Shown: one piece after another, positions 42,794 through 53,411 of the stretch
Position numbering within the stretch: the stretch's first letter is position 1
Layout: each line of letters starts with the position of its first letter
Assembly: GCF_016888005.1 (NCBI RefSeq)
Contig: NZ_JAFDVE010000019.1
Span: 1-64,000 of the forward strand
Source: Phycicoccus sp. CSK15P-2
GTDB lineage: Bacteria; Actinomycetota; Actinomycetes; Actinomycetales; Dermatophilaceae
Direction: 5' to 3'
Length of the DNA stretch: 64,000 nucleotides
Notes under the pieces: generated by a model
Told to the model about the DNA's origin: nothing
The model's database searches: none
The model's input: only the letters and a program-made list of their open reading frames with translations
Position numbers and translations under genes: made by a program

Positions 42794-45445
42794 TCAGCGG
42801 CTGTAGCTGTCGCTGAGCAGCGGCGCGCAGGAGGCGGCGGAGCGCACGTCCGGGTCGACGACGGGCAGGTCGGCGACGGCGGCGTCCGCGCGGAGCCGGC
42901 CGACGTTGGCCTCCAGCCAGTCCTCGCCCGCGCCGTTCGCGAGGTCGACGACGCGGTCACGCAGCACACAGGCGGCCATGTCCCGGGGCAGCCGCTCGGC
43001 GATGACGGGGGCGGCGTCCGCGGAGAGCGTCGACAGGTAGAGCGTGTCGACCTTCCCCGTGGCCTCGAAGCGGTCGATGTTGCGGGCGGCCACCCACCCG
43101 TCCGGGTTCATCGCGGCGAAGCCGAGGGTGAAGACCGCGCCGGAGACGAGGACGACCCGGGCGACCCAGCCCCAGGAGAGCCGCAGGACGGCACCGAGCA
43201 TGAGCAGGACGACGAGCCCGAGCCACAGCTCGACGCCGTCGACGAACAGCCGCAGGACGGTGAAGCCGAAGGCCTCCTGGTACAGCGACATGCCGTAGAG
43301 GGCGGACGCGACGACCGCGAGCGTGCACGCGCCGAGCAGACCGAGCAGCACCCGGATGGCGAGCCGGTCGCCGCGCGTGCGTCGCGAGGCGACCCGCAAC
43401 GTCGCCGCCATGACGAGCACGGTGAGGAACGTCGCGACGGTCAGCTGCCCGAACCCCTGGTGGACGTACTCGGCGTGGGTGAGGCCCTCGGTCTCGCGCA
43501 GGTAGGTGCGCCCCCCGAAGATCGCGGTGCCCCGGGCGACGAGGAACCCGACGAAGAGCAGCACGACCCCGGCGACGGGCACCCCCCACTCCCAGACGGC
43601 CCGGGACCGGGGGGCCGCGCGCAGGACGACCCGGTCAACGACCGGCGGGTTGAGCGCGAGGTACGCCCCGGCCAGGGCGACGCCGCCGACGAGGACGAAG
43701 AGGAACGTCCGCCCGACGATGCTGTCCCAGCCGAGGTCGGGCACGAGTGCCTCGGCCCACGCGCCGAAGAGGGAGTCCGCGGTCGCGAAGAGGCCACCGA
43801 AAACGACGAGGAGCAGGGCGGTGACGGCGGCGGTGCGCAGCACGGGCCAGAGGAGCCGCCCCCGCCCGGTCGCGCTGAGGGTGCGGCCGAGCAGGGGCAG
43901 CCCGCGCAGCCCGGAGAGCGGCCAGGCGGCACCGCTCGCGACCATCGCGAGGACCCCGTGGGCGCGGGTCAGCCCCACCGCGGCGACGGTGACGCCGGCG
44001 AGGACCGACAGGACGACCACGCCTCCGGCGTCGCGGACCAGGGTCGTCGTCGCGAGCAGTGCGGCCGTGACGCCGCAGGCGACGGTCCAGGGGTGTCGCC
44101 GGTTCCGCGCGACGACCCACATGAGCGCACCGGTGGCGAGCAGGACGAGCCAGGTGGCGAGCCCGATCTCCCGGTCGAACCAGGTGAGGGCGGCGAACCC
44201 GCCGATGCCCAGCGCGGCGACGAGGGCCCCGGGTCGCGGCCGCTTGTCCGGCTCGGGCCAGAACCGCTCGACGAGGGCGTCGGTCGCCCCGGGGCCGTCG
44301 CCGTACGGCGCGGGGGCCGGGGGCGCGGCCGGCGGAGGCGCAGGGGACGGAGCGGGGATCGGGGTCGTCGGCACGGTGGCCTCCTCTGTCGTGGGGCGGG
44401 GCGCGGCGGTCCCGTCGCGCAGGTGGGTCGGACGGTCGGGTCTCGGGGTGACGGGCATCGTGACCCGCAGATGGGCGCCGGGGGCGTCCGCGGCGGTCGG
44501 GACGACCTCGACGCGGCCGCCGTGCAGCTCGCACACCCAGCGGACGATCGCGAGGCCCAGCCCGGTGCCTCCTCCGGAGTCGTCACCGGTTCCGAAGCGC
44601 TCGAAGACCCGATCGGCGCGCTCGGCAGGGATACCGGGTCCGTCGTCGTGGACGTCGAGCACCCAGGTGCCGGGTCCCTCGGCGCGGGCGGAGAGCCGCA
44701 CCTCACCGGAGGGCGGGCTGTGCCGCACCGCGTTGTCGACGAGGTTGGCGACGAGCTGGGCCAGGCGCGCGGCGTCGGCGCTCACGGTGAGGTCCGCGGG
44801 CTCGACGCCGTGGGTGAGCCGGACCGGACGCTCCGTCACGGCGGACTCGGCGGCGACCCGGGACAGGACGTCCCCGACCCGGACCGGCGCGAGCGTCAGG
44901 GGGGCCACCCCGGCGTCGATCCGGGACAGGTCGAGGAGGTCGCCGACGAGGTCGCTCAGCCGCTCGGCCTGCGCGAGGGCCGCGGCGAGGTTCTCCGGAC
45001 CGGGCGTCACGACGCCGTCGGCGAGGTTCTCCAGGAGTGCGCGCTGCGCGGTGAGCGGTGTCCGCAGCTCGTGCGAGACCGTGGCGACGAGCCGGCGGCG
45101 CTCGAGGTCGGCGCCCGCGAGGTCGGCCGCCATCGCGTTGAAGGCGTGCGCGAGCTGGCCGACCTCGTCCGACGAGGTCGCGGTGACCCGCTGCCCGTAG
45201 TCGCCGGCGGCCATCCGCCGGGCGGCGGCGGTCATCTCCCGCAGCGGCGCGGTCATCCCGCGGGCCAGCCACTGGGTCACCCCGAGGGCCGCGGCGATGG
45301 ACACGGGGACGCTGGTCCACCACGGGACGCCCGCCTGCCGGGCGACCCCCGCCACGACGACGGACGCGACGACGCTGACCCCGACGAGCAGCCCGAGCTT
45401 GACCTTGATGGAGGTCACCCCGTCGAGCGGACGGTCGGGGTTCAC
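42794..45445 (-). CDS. sensor histidine kinase fused to a DUF4173 membrane domain
   Basis: Protein of 883 aa joining two modules. Residues ~1-340 form a membrane histidine kinase: two TM segments (~17-60), HAMP (~60-112), the phospho-acceptor H125 in VATVSHELRTPL, an N-box NLVDNAVRHSPP, G-boxes DVHDDGPGIP and GGGTGLGLAIV. A Pro/Ala-rich linker follows (~345-400), then a polytopic domain of about ten TM helices with the DUF4173 signature ARNIDRFEATGKVDTLYLSTL. The GTG start overlaps the response-regulator stop. A membrane DUF at the C-terminus of a kinase is unusual and may be a second sensing or output element. The continuous frame argues against an error. Confidence 0.88.
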   Translation of the reverse strand: MNPDRPLDGVTSIKVKLGLLVGVSVVASVVVAGVARQAGVPWWTSVPVSIAAALGVTQWLARGMTAPLREMTAAARRMAAGDYGQRVTATSSDEVGQLAHAFNAMAADLAGADLERRRLVATVSHELRTPLTAQRALLENLADGVVTPGPENLAAALAQAERLSDLVGDLLDLSRIDAGVAPLTLAPVRVGDVLSRVAAESAVTERPVRLTHGVEPADLTVSADAARLAQLVANLVDNAVRHSPPSGEVRLSARAEGPGTWVLDVHDDGPGIPAERADRVFERFGTGDDSGGGTGLGLAIVRWVCELHGGRVEVVPTAADAPGAHLRVTMPVTPRPDRPTHLRDGTAAPRPTTEEATVPTTPIPAPSPAPPPAAPPAPAPYGDGPGATDALVERFWPEPDKRPRPGALVAALGIGGFAALTWFDREIGLATWLVLLATGALMWVVARNRRHPWTVACGVTAALLATTTLVRDAGGVVVLSVLAGVTVAAVGLTRAHGVLAMVASGAAWPLSGLRGLPLLGRTLSATGRGRLLWPVLRTAAVTALLLVVFGGLFATADSLFGAWAEALVPDLGWDSIVGRTFLFVLVGGVALAGAYLALNPPVVDRVVLRAAPRSRAVWEWGVPVAGVVLLFVGFLVARGTAIFGGRTYLRETEGLTHAEYVHQGFGQLTVATFLTVLVMAATLRVASRRTRGDRLAIRVLLGLLGACTLAVVASALYGMSLYQEAFGFTVLRLFVDGVELWLGLVVLLMLGAVLRLSWGWVARVVLVSGAVFTLGFAAMNPDGWVAARNIDRFEATGKVDTLYLSTLSADAAPVIAERLPRDMAACVLRDRVVDLANGAGEDWLEANVGRLRADAAVADLPVVDPDVRSAASCAPLLSDSYSR

Positions 45446-46134
45446 GCGCCCGGCTCCAGGGCGTAGCCGACGCCGTGCACGGTGCGCACCCGGTCGGCAC
45501 CGATCTTGGCGCGCAGCGCCTTGACGTGGCTGTCCAGCGTGCGGGTGCCGGAGGCGTCGCCCCAGCCCCACACCTCGCGCATGAGGACCTCCCGCGATCG
45601 GACGGCGCCGGGCTCGGCCGCGAGCGAGCACAGGAGGTCGAACTCGAGCGGCGTGAGGTGCACCGAGGCGCCGTCGACGGTGACCTTCCGGGTCGCGGGG
45701 TCCACGACGAGGCCGCCGACGTCGACCCGGCCGGTGGCGTGCGCGAGCGCCTTGGCCCGCTCGACCCGCCGCAGCAGCGCGCGGAGGCGGGCGACGACCT
45801 CGCGCATCGAGAAGGGCTTGGTGACGTAGTCGTCCGCGCCGACGCCGAGCCCGACGAGCAGGTCGGTCTCGTCGTCGCGTGCGGTGAGCATCAGGACCGG
45901 CACCGGGCGGACCGCCTGGATGCGGCGGCACACCTCGAGGCCGTCGAAGCCCGGGAGCATGACGTCGAGCAGCACGACGTCCGGCGCGTGCTGCTCGAAC
46001 GCGGTGACGGCGCCGGGCCCGTCGACGGCCGAGACGACGACGAACCCCTCGGCGCGCAGCCGGTCGGTCACGGCCTGGTTGATCGTCGGCTCGTCCTCGA
46101 CGACGAGCACGGTGGTCGGGGTCCCCTCGGTCAT
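45442..46134 (-). CDS. OmpR/PhoB-type response regulator
   Basis: Response regulator (230 aa) with a receiver domain (VLVVEDEP, phospho-acceptor D57 in VVLLDVMLPGFDG, TARD, K in YVTKPFS) and a C-terminal winged-helix output domain (LTPLEFDLLCSLA ... DSHVKALRAKIG, then VRTVHGVGYAL). It is the cognate partner of the following kinase by overlap. Targets are unknown. Confidence 0.95.
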   Translation of the reverse strand: MTEGTPTTVLVVEDEPTINQAVTDRLRAEGFVVVSAVDGPGAVTAFEQHAPDVVLLDVMLPGFDGLEVCRRIQAVRPVPVLMLTARDDETDLLVGLGVGADDYVTKPFSMREVVARLRALLRRVERAKALAHATGRVDVGGLVVDPATRKVTVDGASVHLTPLEFDLLCSLAAEPGAVRSREVLMREVWGWGDASGTRTLDSHVKALRAKIGADRVRTVHGVGYALEPGA

Positions 46135-46300
46135 GGGCACGAGCGTAGGGAGCGTGGGGTGCGGGCCGTGGGTGGCTCGTGTGGAGATCGTGTGGAGATC
46201 GGAGGCACGGGGTGGGCGAGGTGCCGAACGGGCGCGACCGCGCTCCGCGCCACCGCGGCCCGGCTGCGCGACCCGGTCGACCACCCCTGAGCCGGCCGGC

Positions 46301-47254
46301 TCAGCCGGGGACCCGGTGCTGGCTGCGGAACGCCGTCGGGGACAGCCCGGTGCACCGGGTGAAGTGGTGCCGCAGCAGCGCGGCGGTGCCGAAGCCCGCC
46401 TCGCTCGCGACGTGCTCGACCGGCAGGTCGCTCTCCTCGAGCAGCTCGCGGGCCCGCAGGACGCGCTGGTCGACCAGCCACTGGTGCGGCGTGGTTCCGG
46501 TCTCGGCGACGAACCGGCGGGCGAAGGTCCGGGGCGACATCGAGGCCCGCCGTGCGAGGGTCGCCACGGTGTGCTGCTCCCCGAGGGTCTCCGCCATGAA
46601 GCCGAGGACCTCGCCGAGCGACTCGGCCTCGGTCGTCGGCACCGGTCGGTCGATGAACTGGCGCTGTCCGCCGTCCCGGTGCGGTGGGACGACCATCCGC
46701 CGCGCGATCCGGGTCGCGACGCCCGTCCCCAGCTCGGTGCGCACCAGGTGCAGGCAGGCGTCGATACCGGCCGCGGTGCCCGCGCCCGTGATGATCCGGC
46801 CGTCCTGGACGTAGAGGACATCGGCGTCGACGGTGACCGCCGGGTAGCGCTGCGCCAGGTCGGCGGCATCCCGCCAGTGCGCTGCCGCCCGCCGGCCGTC
46901 GAGGACCCCGGCGGCAGCGAGGGTGAACGCACCCGAGCACAGGGACAGCACCCAGGCACCCCGGTCGACCGCGTCGCGCAGCACCTCGACGACCGCGGGA
47001 GACGGCGACGCGGCCGCCGGGGAGGCCGGGACCGCGACGAGGTCGGCGTCGCCCACGGCGTCGAGGCCGTGGGCCGCGGTCACGCTCGTGCCGTTGCCCG
47101 AGGACAGTGGACCCGGCCGCTCCGCACAGACCCGGAAGTCGAACGGCTCGATGCCCTCGTCGGAGCGGTCCATGCCGAAGACCTCGTCCAGCACGGCGTA
47201 CTCGAAGAGCTGGACGGGCTCCTGCAGCAGCACGGCGACGGAGCGGAGGGGCAT
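46301..47254 (-). CDS. GlxA-type AraC-family regulator (DJ-1/PfpI + AraC HTH)
   Basis: Regulator of 317 aa. The N-terminal DJ-1/PfpI-like domain (~1-190) contains LSLCSGAFTLAAAGVLDGR, with Cys at the nucleophile position. The C-terminal AraC domain (~215-317) has LARRASMSPRTFARRF and SEAGFGTAALLRHHF. It is divergent from the small membrane-protein gene at 47337, with which it shares an operator-rich 82-nt gap. Confidence 0.88.
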   Translation of the reverse strand: MPLRSVAVLLQEPVQLFEYAVLDEVFGMDRSDEGIEPFDFRVCAERPGPLSSGNGTSVTAAHGLDAVGDADLVAVPASPAAASPSPAVVEVLRDAVDRGAWVLSLCSGAFTLAAAGVLDGRRAAAHWRDAADLAQRYPAVTVDADVLYVQDGRIITGAGTAAGIDACLHLVRTELGTGVATRIARRMVVPPHRDGGQRQFIDRPVPTTEAESLGEVLGFMAETLGEQHTVATLARRASMSPRTFARRFVAETGTTPHQWLVDQRVLRARELLEESDLPVEHVASEAGFGTAALLRHHFTRCTGLSPTAFRSQHRVPG

Positions 47255-47264
47255 CCGCCGAGTA

Positions 47265-47310
47265 TGGCAGGTTCTTGACGGAGTTCGGCATTCCTGCCAC
47301 TCGTGGCAGG
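47265..47310. promoter_or_regulatory. TGGCAGG operator cluster
   Basis: The 82-nt gap between the GlxA-type gene and the divergent membrane-protein gene holds a perfect palindrome CCTGCCAC-TC-GTGGCAGG (47293-47310) and a further direct half-site TGGCAGGT at 47265-47272. Likely binding site of the GlxA-type regulator; inferred from position. Confidence 0.55.
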
Positions 47311-47336
47311 TACTGCATGGTCGTCAAGATCGAGCC

Positions 47337-47540
47337 ATGAACACCGTCATGGCCATCGCCCAGCTCCTGCTCACCCTCGCCGGCATCGCCGTCGTCGTCG
47401 GCCCCGTCGTGGTGCTCACCGAGATGGCCCATCGCCGGGCCGAGGCAGAAGGCCGCACCTGGCGCTCGTTCCCGCCGGACCCCGAGGACGCCGACGCGCG
47501 GCGCCTCGCGGACGACCTCCGGTTCAGCCGCGACCGATGA
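47337..47540 (+). CDS. small single-pass membrane protein
   Basis: Short protein (67 aa): an N-terminal membrane helix (VMAIAQLLLTLAGIAVVVGPVVVL) followed by a charged tail (AHRRAEAEGRTWRSF, DARRLADDLRFSRDR). No family recognised. It is divergent from the GlxA-type regulator and could be its target. Its 3' end overlaps the convergent coxG gene by 17 nt. Confidence 0.55.
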   Translation: MNTVMAIAQLLLTLAGIAVVVGPVVVLTEMAHRRAEAEGRTWRSFPPDPEDADARRLADDLRFSRDR

Positions 47541-48279
47541 GCCAGCCGATGACGACGCCCACGACGCCGACGACGACGTAGGGGGCGTACGTCCGGACGA
47601 GCACCGGCAGCACCGTGGCGCCGAGGTCGAGAGCGCCGTCGTCGGACGAGGCCTTCGGCGCCGGTCGGGGGGCCGGGGCAGGGGTCGGGGCCGCGGGAGC
47701 GGCGCCGGCACCGGGGGCCGCGGAGGTCGACACCGCCGCGGGCTCGGCGTCCGTGGCCGGCACAGCGGCCGCGCCCTCGGCGGCGGGTTCGGTGGCCGGC
47801 GCCGATGCCGGCTCCTCTGCCGCCGGCGCCGAGCCGGCCTGGGCCAGCTCGCCCTCGATGCACGAGATGAACTGGCCGAGCAGCTTGTCCGAGACGTCCT
47901 GCATCACGCTGCGTCCGAACTGGGCGGGCTTGCCGGTGACGGCGAGGTCGGTGGCGACGTCGACCTTGGTCCCCGAGCCCTCGGGCGCGAGCTGGATGGT
48001 GACCGTGGCCCCGGCCGTGCCGTTGCCCCGCTTGTCCTTGCCCTTGGCCTCGATGACGGCGTGGTGCGCAGCGTCGTCCTTCTCGACGAACTGGCCACTT
48101 CCGGAGTACTGCATCGCGATCGGGCCGAGCTTGACCTTGACGGTTCCCGAGAACCCGTCGTCGGTCACCTCGGTGACGGTGGCACCCGGGAAACACCCAC
48201 CGACCCGTTCGAGGTCCATGAAGGTGTTCCAGGTCGTGTCGACATCGGCGGGGACGGTGAACGAGTGAGTCAGCTCCAT
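47524..48279 (-). CDS. coxG: CoxG-like SRPBCC protein with C-terminal membrane anchor
   Basis: CO-dehydrogenase subunit G family protein (251 aa). The SRPBCC domain is at ~1-145 (MELTHSFTVPADVDTTWNTF, CFPGATVTEV, GTVKVKLGPI). A long Ala/Pro linker (~150-215) and a C-terminal TM helix (VVVGVVGVVIGWLIG) follow. CoxG proteins help membrane association or maturation of the enzyme. Last gene of the cox cluster. Confidence 0.85.
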   Translation of the reverse strand: MELTHSFTVPADVDTTWNTFMDLERVGGCFPGATVTEVTDDGFSGTVKVKLGPIAMQYSGSGQFVEKDDAAHHAVIEAKGKDKRGNGTAGATVTIQLAPEGSGTKVDVATDLAVTGKPAQFGRSVMQDVSDKLLGQFISCIEGELAQAGSAPAAEEPASAPATEPAAEGAAAVPATDAEPAAVSTSAAPGAGAAPAAPTPAPAPRPAPKASSDDGALDLGATVLPVLVRTYAPYVVVGVVGVVIGWLIGRG

Positions 48280-48286
48280 GGGTGCA

Positions 48287-49132
48287 TCATTGCATCGCAC
48301 TCCGGACGGCGCGGCGAGTGAGCACGGTCGCGAGATGCCGACGGTAGTCGGCATCCCCGTTGAGGTCGCTGGGCGGGCTGGTCCCCTCGGCCGCCGCGGC
48401 GCAGGCATCGGCGAGCCCCGAGTCGTCCTTCCCCACCAGGGCCTGCTCCACCGCCGTGGCGCGCATCGGGGTGGAACCCATGTTCGTCAGGCCCACCTTG
48501 GCCTCCGCGATGGACCCGCCGTCGACCCGTACCGCCGCGGCGACGCCCACGATGGACCACTGGTGCGAGACCCGGACGAACTTCTCGTACGCGCTGCCCC
48601 AGCCGGTGTGCTTCGGGACACGGATCTCGGTGAGCAGCTCGCCGTCGCCGACCGCGGTCTCGAAGAGGTTCCGGAAGAACTCCGCCGCCGGGACGGTGCG
48701 CTCGCCGCCCGGTCCGACGACGACGAGGGTGGCGTCGAGTGCGAGGACCGGCGCCCCGACGTCGCCCGCGGGGTCCGCGTGGACGAGCGCGCCACCGATC
48801 GTGCCGCGATGGCGGATCTGTGGGTCGGCGACGGTCTCGACGGCCCGGGCGAGCAGCCCGGCGTGCTCGGCGACGAGAGGGTCGGCGACGACGTCGCTGT
48901 AGGGCGTCATCGCCCCGATGGCGAGGTGGTCACCACCGTCGCGCACGCCACGCAGCGCCTCGATCCGGCCGAGGTCGACGACCGTCTCGGGCGCGCCCAG
49001 CCGCATCCGCAGGATCGGGAGCAGCGACTGGCCGCCCGCCATCACCTTGGCGTCGTCTCCGGCCTGCGCGAGCGCCGCGAGGGCGTCCTCCAGGCTCGTC
49101 GGGGCCACGTAGTCGAATGCTGCGGGGATCAC
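48287..49132 (-). CDS. coxM: CO/xanthine dehydrogenase FAD-binding subunit
   Basis: Medium (FAD) subunit (281 aa) of the molybdenum hydroxylase complex. The N-terminus FDYVAPTSLEDALA, then AGGQSLLPILRMRL for FAD pyrophosphate and GTIGGALVHADPAGD for the second FAD contact. The GTG start at 49132 overlaps the coxL stop (GTGA). Confidence 0.92.
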   Translation of the reverse strand: MIPAAFDYVAPTSLEDALAALAQAGDDAKVMAGGQSLLPILRMRLGAPETVVDLGRIEALRGVRDGGDHLAIGAMTPYSDVVADPLVAEHAGLLARAVETVADPQIRHRGTIGGALVHADPAGDVGAPVLALDATLVVVGPGGERTVPAAEFFRNLFETAVGDGELLTEIRVPKHTGWGSAYEKFVRVSHQWSIVGVAAAVRVDGGSIAEAKVGLTNMGSTPMRATAVEQALVGKDDSGLADACAAAAEGTSPPSDLNGDADYRRHLATVLTRRAVRSAMQ

Positions 49133-51609
49133 TGCACCACTCCGTCCGTCGTACCGGCCGCGGGATCCTGGTTGGGGGCCCCTTCGTCGAAGTGCGCCTG
49201 CTGCGCGGGGGTCGTGTCGGCGTGCTGGGTGCCGCCGCCGGACCGGATCGCCTTCCACACCCGTTCGGGCGTGCACGGCATCTCGACGTCGTCGACGCCC
49301 ATCGGCCGCAGAGCGTCGACGACCGCGTTGACGACCGCGGGAGTCGACGCGATGGTCCCGGCCTCGCCGACGCCCTTGGTCCCGAGGCTGTTCGACGTCG
49401 ACGGCGAGGTCGTGTGGTCGGTGACGAAGCTGATCGTGTCCGCGGAGGTCGGGAGGGTGTAGTCGACGAACGAGCCGGAGACGAGCGTGCCCTGCTCGTC
49501 GTACTCCGCCCCCTCCCAGAGCGCCTGGGCGATGCCCTGGACGAGCCCGCCGTGCACCTGCCCCTCGACGATGAGCGGGTTGATAATGGTGCCGATGTCG
49601 TCGACGCAGACGTACGTGCGCATCCTCGTGGCGCCGGTCTCGGTGTCGACCTCCATCGCGCACAGGTGGGTGCCGTGCGGGAAGGAGAAGTTCACGGGGT
49701 CGTACGTGGCGTCGGCGTCGATGCTCGGCTCGACGCCCTCGGGGTAGTCGTGGCCGGTCCAGGCGGCCAGCGCGACGTCGGTGATGCCGACGCCCTTGTC
49801 GGTGCCCTTGACGGTGAACCTGCCCTCGGTGAACTCGAGGTCGTCGACGCTCGCCTCGAGCATGTGCGCGGCGAGCGGCCTGGCCTTCTCGATGACCTTG
49901 TCCGCGGCCCGCACGAGCGCTTCGCCGCCGACGACGAGCGATCGCGACCCGTAGGTGTCCATGCCCTTCGGCGCGATCTGGGTGTCGCCGTGCAGGACCT
50001 CGACGCTCTCGAAGGGGACCCCGAGCCGGTCGGCGACGATCTGGCTCCACGCCGTCTCGTGGCCCTGGCCGTGCGCCGACGCCCCGGTGACGACCTCGAC
50101 CGTGCCGGTGGCGAGCATCCGGATGCTCGCGCTCTCCCAGCCGCCGGCGCCGTAGTCGAGCGAGCCGAGCACCCGCGACGGGGCCAGGCCGCACATCTCG
50201 GTGAAGGTCGAGACGCCGATGCCCAGCTGCACCGGGTCACCGGACTCCCGCCGCCGCTGCTGCTCGGCCCGCAGCTCGTCGTAGCCGAACAGCTCCTTCG
50301 CCCGGGCGGTCGCGGCCTCGTAGTTGCCGGAGTCGTAGGTCATCCCGGCGACCGTCGTGAACGGGAACTCCTCGTGCCCGATCCAGTTCTTCTCGCGGAT
50401 CTCGAGAGGGTCGACCCCGACCTCGGCGGCGAGCTCGTCCATGAGCCGCTCGATGGCGTAGGTCGCCTCGGGCCGGCCCGCGCCGCGGTAGGCGTCGACC
50501 CACGTCTTGTTCGTGTAGTAGGTGGTGCAGTTGAACTGGTAGGCGCCGAACTTGTAGATGGAGTTGAACATCCACGCGCCGAGGACGGGCACGCCGCCAC
50601 CGACGATGGCGGCGTAGGCGCCGAGGTCGGCCATGAGGTCGACCTTGAGGGCGGTCACGGTGCCGTCCTTCTCGGCGGCCAGGGTCAGCTTCTGCCACTG
50701 GTCGCGGCCGTGGTGCGCGGAGACCATCGTCTCGGAGCGGGTCTCGGTGTACTTGCACGGCTTGCCGAGCGTGCGGGCCACGGCGAGCGTGACGAACTCC
50801 TCGGGCGTCGACTGCAGCTTCCCGCCGAACCCGCCGCCGACGTCCGGGGCGATGACCCGGATCTTGGACTCCGGCAGCCCGGTGGTGGCGGCGATGCAGA
50901 ACCGCAGGACGTGCGGCACCTGGGTCGCCGACCACATGACGACCTGCTCCCCCGTGGGGTCGACGACCGTCGAGCGTGGCTCCATGAACGCGGGGATGAG
51001 CCGCTGCTGCCGGTACTCGCGCTCGATGACGATGCCGCTCTCGCGGGCCGTGGCGATCGCCTCGTCGACATCGCCGCCACTGCCCTGCGCCGCGGAGTCG
51101 AGCTGCCAGAAGGCGCTCTTGTTCGTCTCCAGCGCGGGGTGGGCGAGGACCTCGTCCGTCGCGGCCCGCTTGAGGTCGAGGACCGCGGGGAGCTCCTCGA
51201 GGTCGACGTCGACGAGCTCGGCGGCGTCGCGTGCCTGGGCCGCGGTGCGGGCGGCGACGACGGCCACGATCTCGCCGGCGTGCGCCACGCGCTCGAGCGG
51301 CATCGGCAGGTGGTCGGGGGTCTTCTGGTCCGGGCTGATCGGCCACGCGGTGATGTTGACGCCCTGGATGTCGGCGATGTCGGACCCGGTGAGGACGGCG
51401 ATGACGCCCGGCGCGGCCTTGGCGGCGGCGGTGTCGACCCCGTTGATCGTCGCGTGCGCGAAGGGGCTGCGCACCATCGCGAGGTGCAGCATGCCCGGGA
51501 GCTGGATGTTGTCGGTCCACCGCGTGCGCCCGGTGACCAGACGCCGGTCCTCCTTGCGCCGGCGGGCGGTGCCGATCTCGGCGGTGGGACGGTCGTCGAC
51601 GGCGGTCAT
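49129..51609 (-). CDS. coxL: form II CO dehydrogenase-type large subunit (xanthine dehydrogenase family, Mo-binding)
   Basis: Molybdopterin subunit (826 aa). The active-site loop reads AYRGAGR (residues 373-379), the form II signature; true form I CO dehydrogenases carry AYxCSFR here. Other family features are [18 protein letters not shown] and KGVGEAG near the C-terminus with the catalytic Glu. Real CO oxidation is therefore not assured, and the substrate could be another aldehyde or N-heterocycle. It overlaps coxS and coxM by 4 nt on either side. Confidence 0.93.
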   Translation of the reverse strand: MTAVDDRPTAEIGTARRRKEDRRLVTGRTRWTDNIQLPGMLHLAMVRSPFAHATINGVDTAAAKAAPGVIAVLTGSDIADIQGVNITAWPISPDQKTPDHLPMPLERVAHAGEIVAVVAARTAAQARDAAELVDVDLEELPAVLDLKRAATDEVLAHPALETNKSAFWQLDSAAQGSGGDVDEAIATARESGIVIEREYRQQRLIPAFMEPRSTVVDPTGEQVVMWSATQVPHVLRFCIAATTGLPESKIRVIAPDVGGGFGGKLQSTPEEFVTLAVARTLGKPCKYTETRSETMVSAHHGRDQWQKLTLAAEKDGTVTALKVDLMADLGAYAAIVGGGVPVLGAWMFNSIYKFGAYQFNCTTYYTNKTWVDAYRGAGRPEATYAIERLMDELAAEVGVDPLEIREKNWIGHEEFPFTTVAGMTYDSGNYEAATARAKELFGYDELRAEQQRRRESGDPVQLGIGVSTFTEMCGLAPSRVLGSLDYGAGGWESASIRMLATGTVEVVTGASAHGQGHETAWSQIVADRLGVPFESVEVLHGDTQIAPKGMDTYGSRSLVVGGEALVRAADKVIEKARPLAAHMLEASVDDLEFTEGRFTVKGTDKGVGITDVALAAWTGHDYPEGVEPSIDADATYDPVNFSFPHGTHLCAMEVDTETGATRMRTYVCVDDIGTIINPLIVEGQVHGGLVQGIAQALWEGAEYDEQGTLVSGSFVDYTLPTSADTISFVTDHTTSPSTSNSLGTKGVGEAGTIASTPAVVNAVVDALRPMGVDDVEMPCTPERVWKAIRSGGGTQHADTTPAQQAHFDEGAPNQDPAAGTTDGVVQ

Positions 51610-52091
51610 CGGGCCCCGCTCCCCTCGCCGGAGGTCGAGCCCGCGACGGCGGCCACGGCCTTGACGATGTTGTGGTAGCCGGTGCAGCGACAGAGGTTGC
51701 CCTCCATGCCCTGGCGGATCTCGTCCTCGGTGGGGTGCGGGTTCTCGGTGAGGAGGTCGACCGCCTGCATGATCATGCCGGGGGTGCAGTAGCCGCACTG
51801 GAGGGCGTGGTTCTCGTGGAAGGCCGCCTGCATCGGGTGGAGCTCGCCGTCGACCGCGAGGCCCTCGATCGTCGTGACCTCGTGGCCGTCGGCCTGGACG
51901 GCGAGGACGTTGCAGGACTTGACGCTGCGTCCGTCGAGATGGACGGTGCAGGCCCCGCAGTTGCTCGTGTCGCACCCGACGACGGTGCCGACCTTGCCGA
52001 CCACCTCGCGCAGGTAGTGGACGAGCAGCGTCCGGGGCTCGACCTCGTCGGTGTAGGGGACGCCGTCGACGCTGACGGTGATCCGAGTCAT
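51606..52091 (-). CDS. coxS: CO/xanthine dehydrogenase 2Fe-2S subunit
   Basis: Small iron-sulfur subunit (161 aa) with two [2Fe-2S] clusters. The plant-type cluster ligands are C40, C45, C48 and C60 ([20 protein letters not shown], then SC). The second cluster uses C99, C102, C134 and C136 (CGYCTPG and CRCTGY). The ATG at 52091 follows AAGGAG. First gene of the S-L-M-G group. Confidence 0.95.
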   Translation of the reverse strand: MTRITVSVDGVPYTDEVEPRTLLVHYLREVVGKVGTVVGCDTSNCGACTVHLDGRSVKSCNVLAVQADGHEVTTIEGLAVDGELHPMQAAFHENHALQCGYCTPGMIMQAVDLLTENPHPTEDEIRQGMEGNLCRCTGYHNIVKAVAAVAGSTSGEGSGAR

Positions 52092-52262
52092 CCTTGACTC
52101 CTTCGCAGGGGACCGATGTCGTACTCGTGATCTTGCTTCACGCACCCCCCGCTGACAAGCGCTTCCCGGCGTCCCCACCGGTCAGGCGCCCCGGGGACGC
52201 GGCGCATGCCCCCGGGGGCACTTGCCCGACGGGAAAGCCGTCGGACCCCGCCCGCTCGCCGG

Positions 52263-53403
<1,141 letters not shown>

Positions 53404-53411
<8 letters not shown>

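Noticed and set aside
49129-51609. Calling coxL a true form I carbon monoxide dehydrogenase
   Set aside because: The active-site loop is AYRGAGR rather than AYxCSFR.
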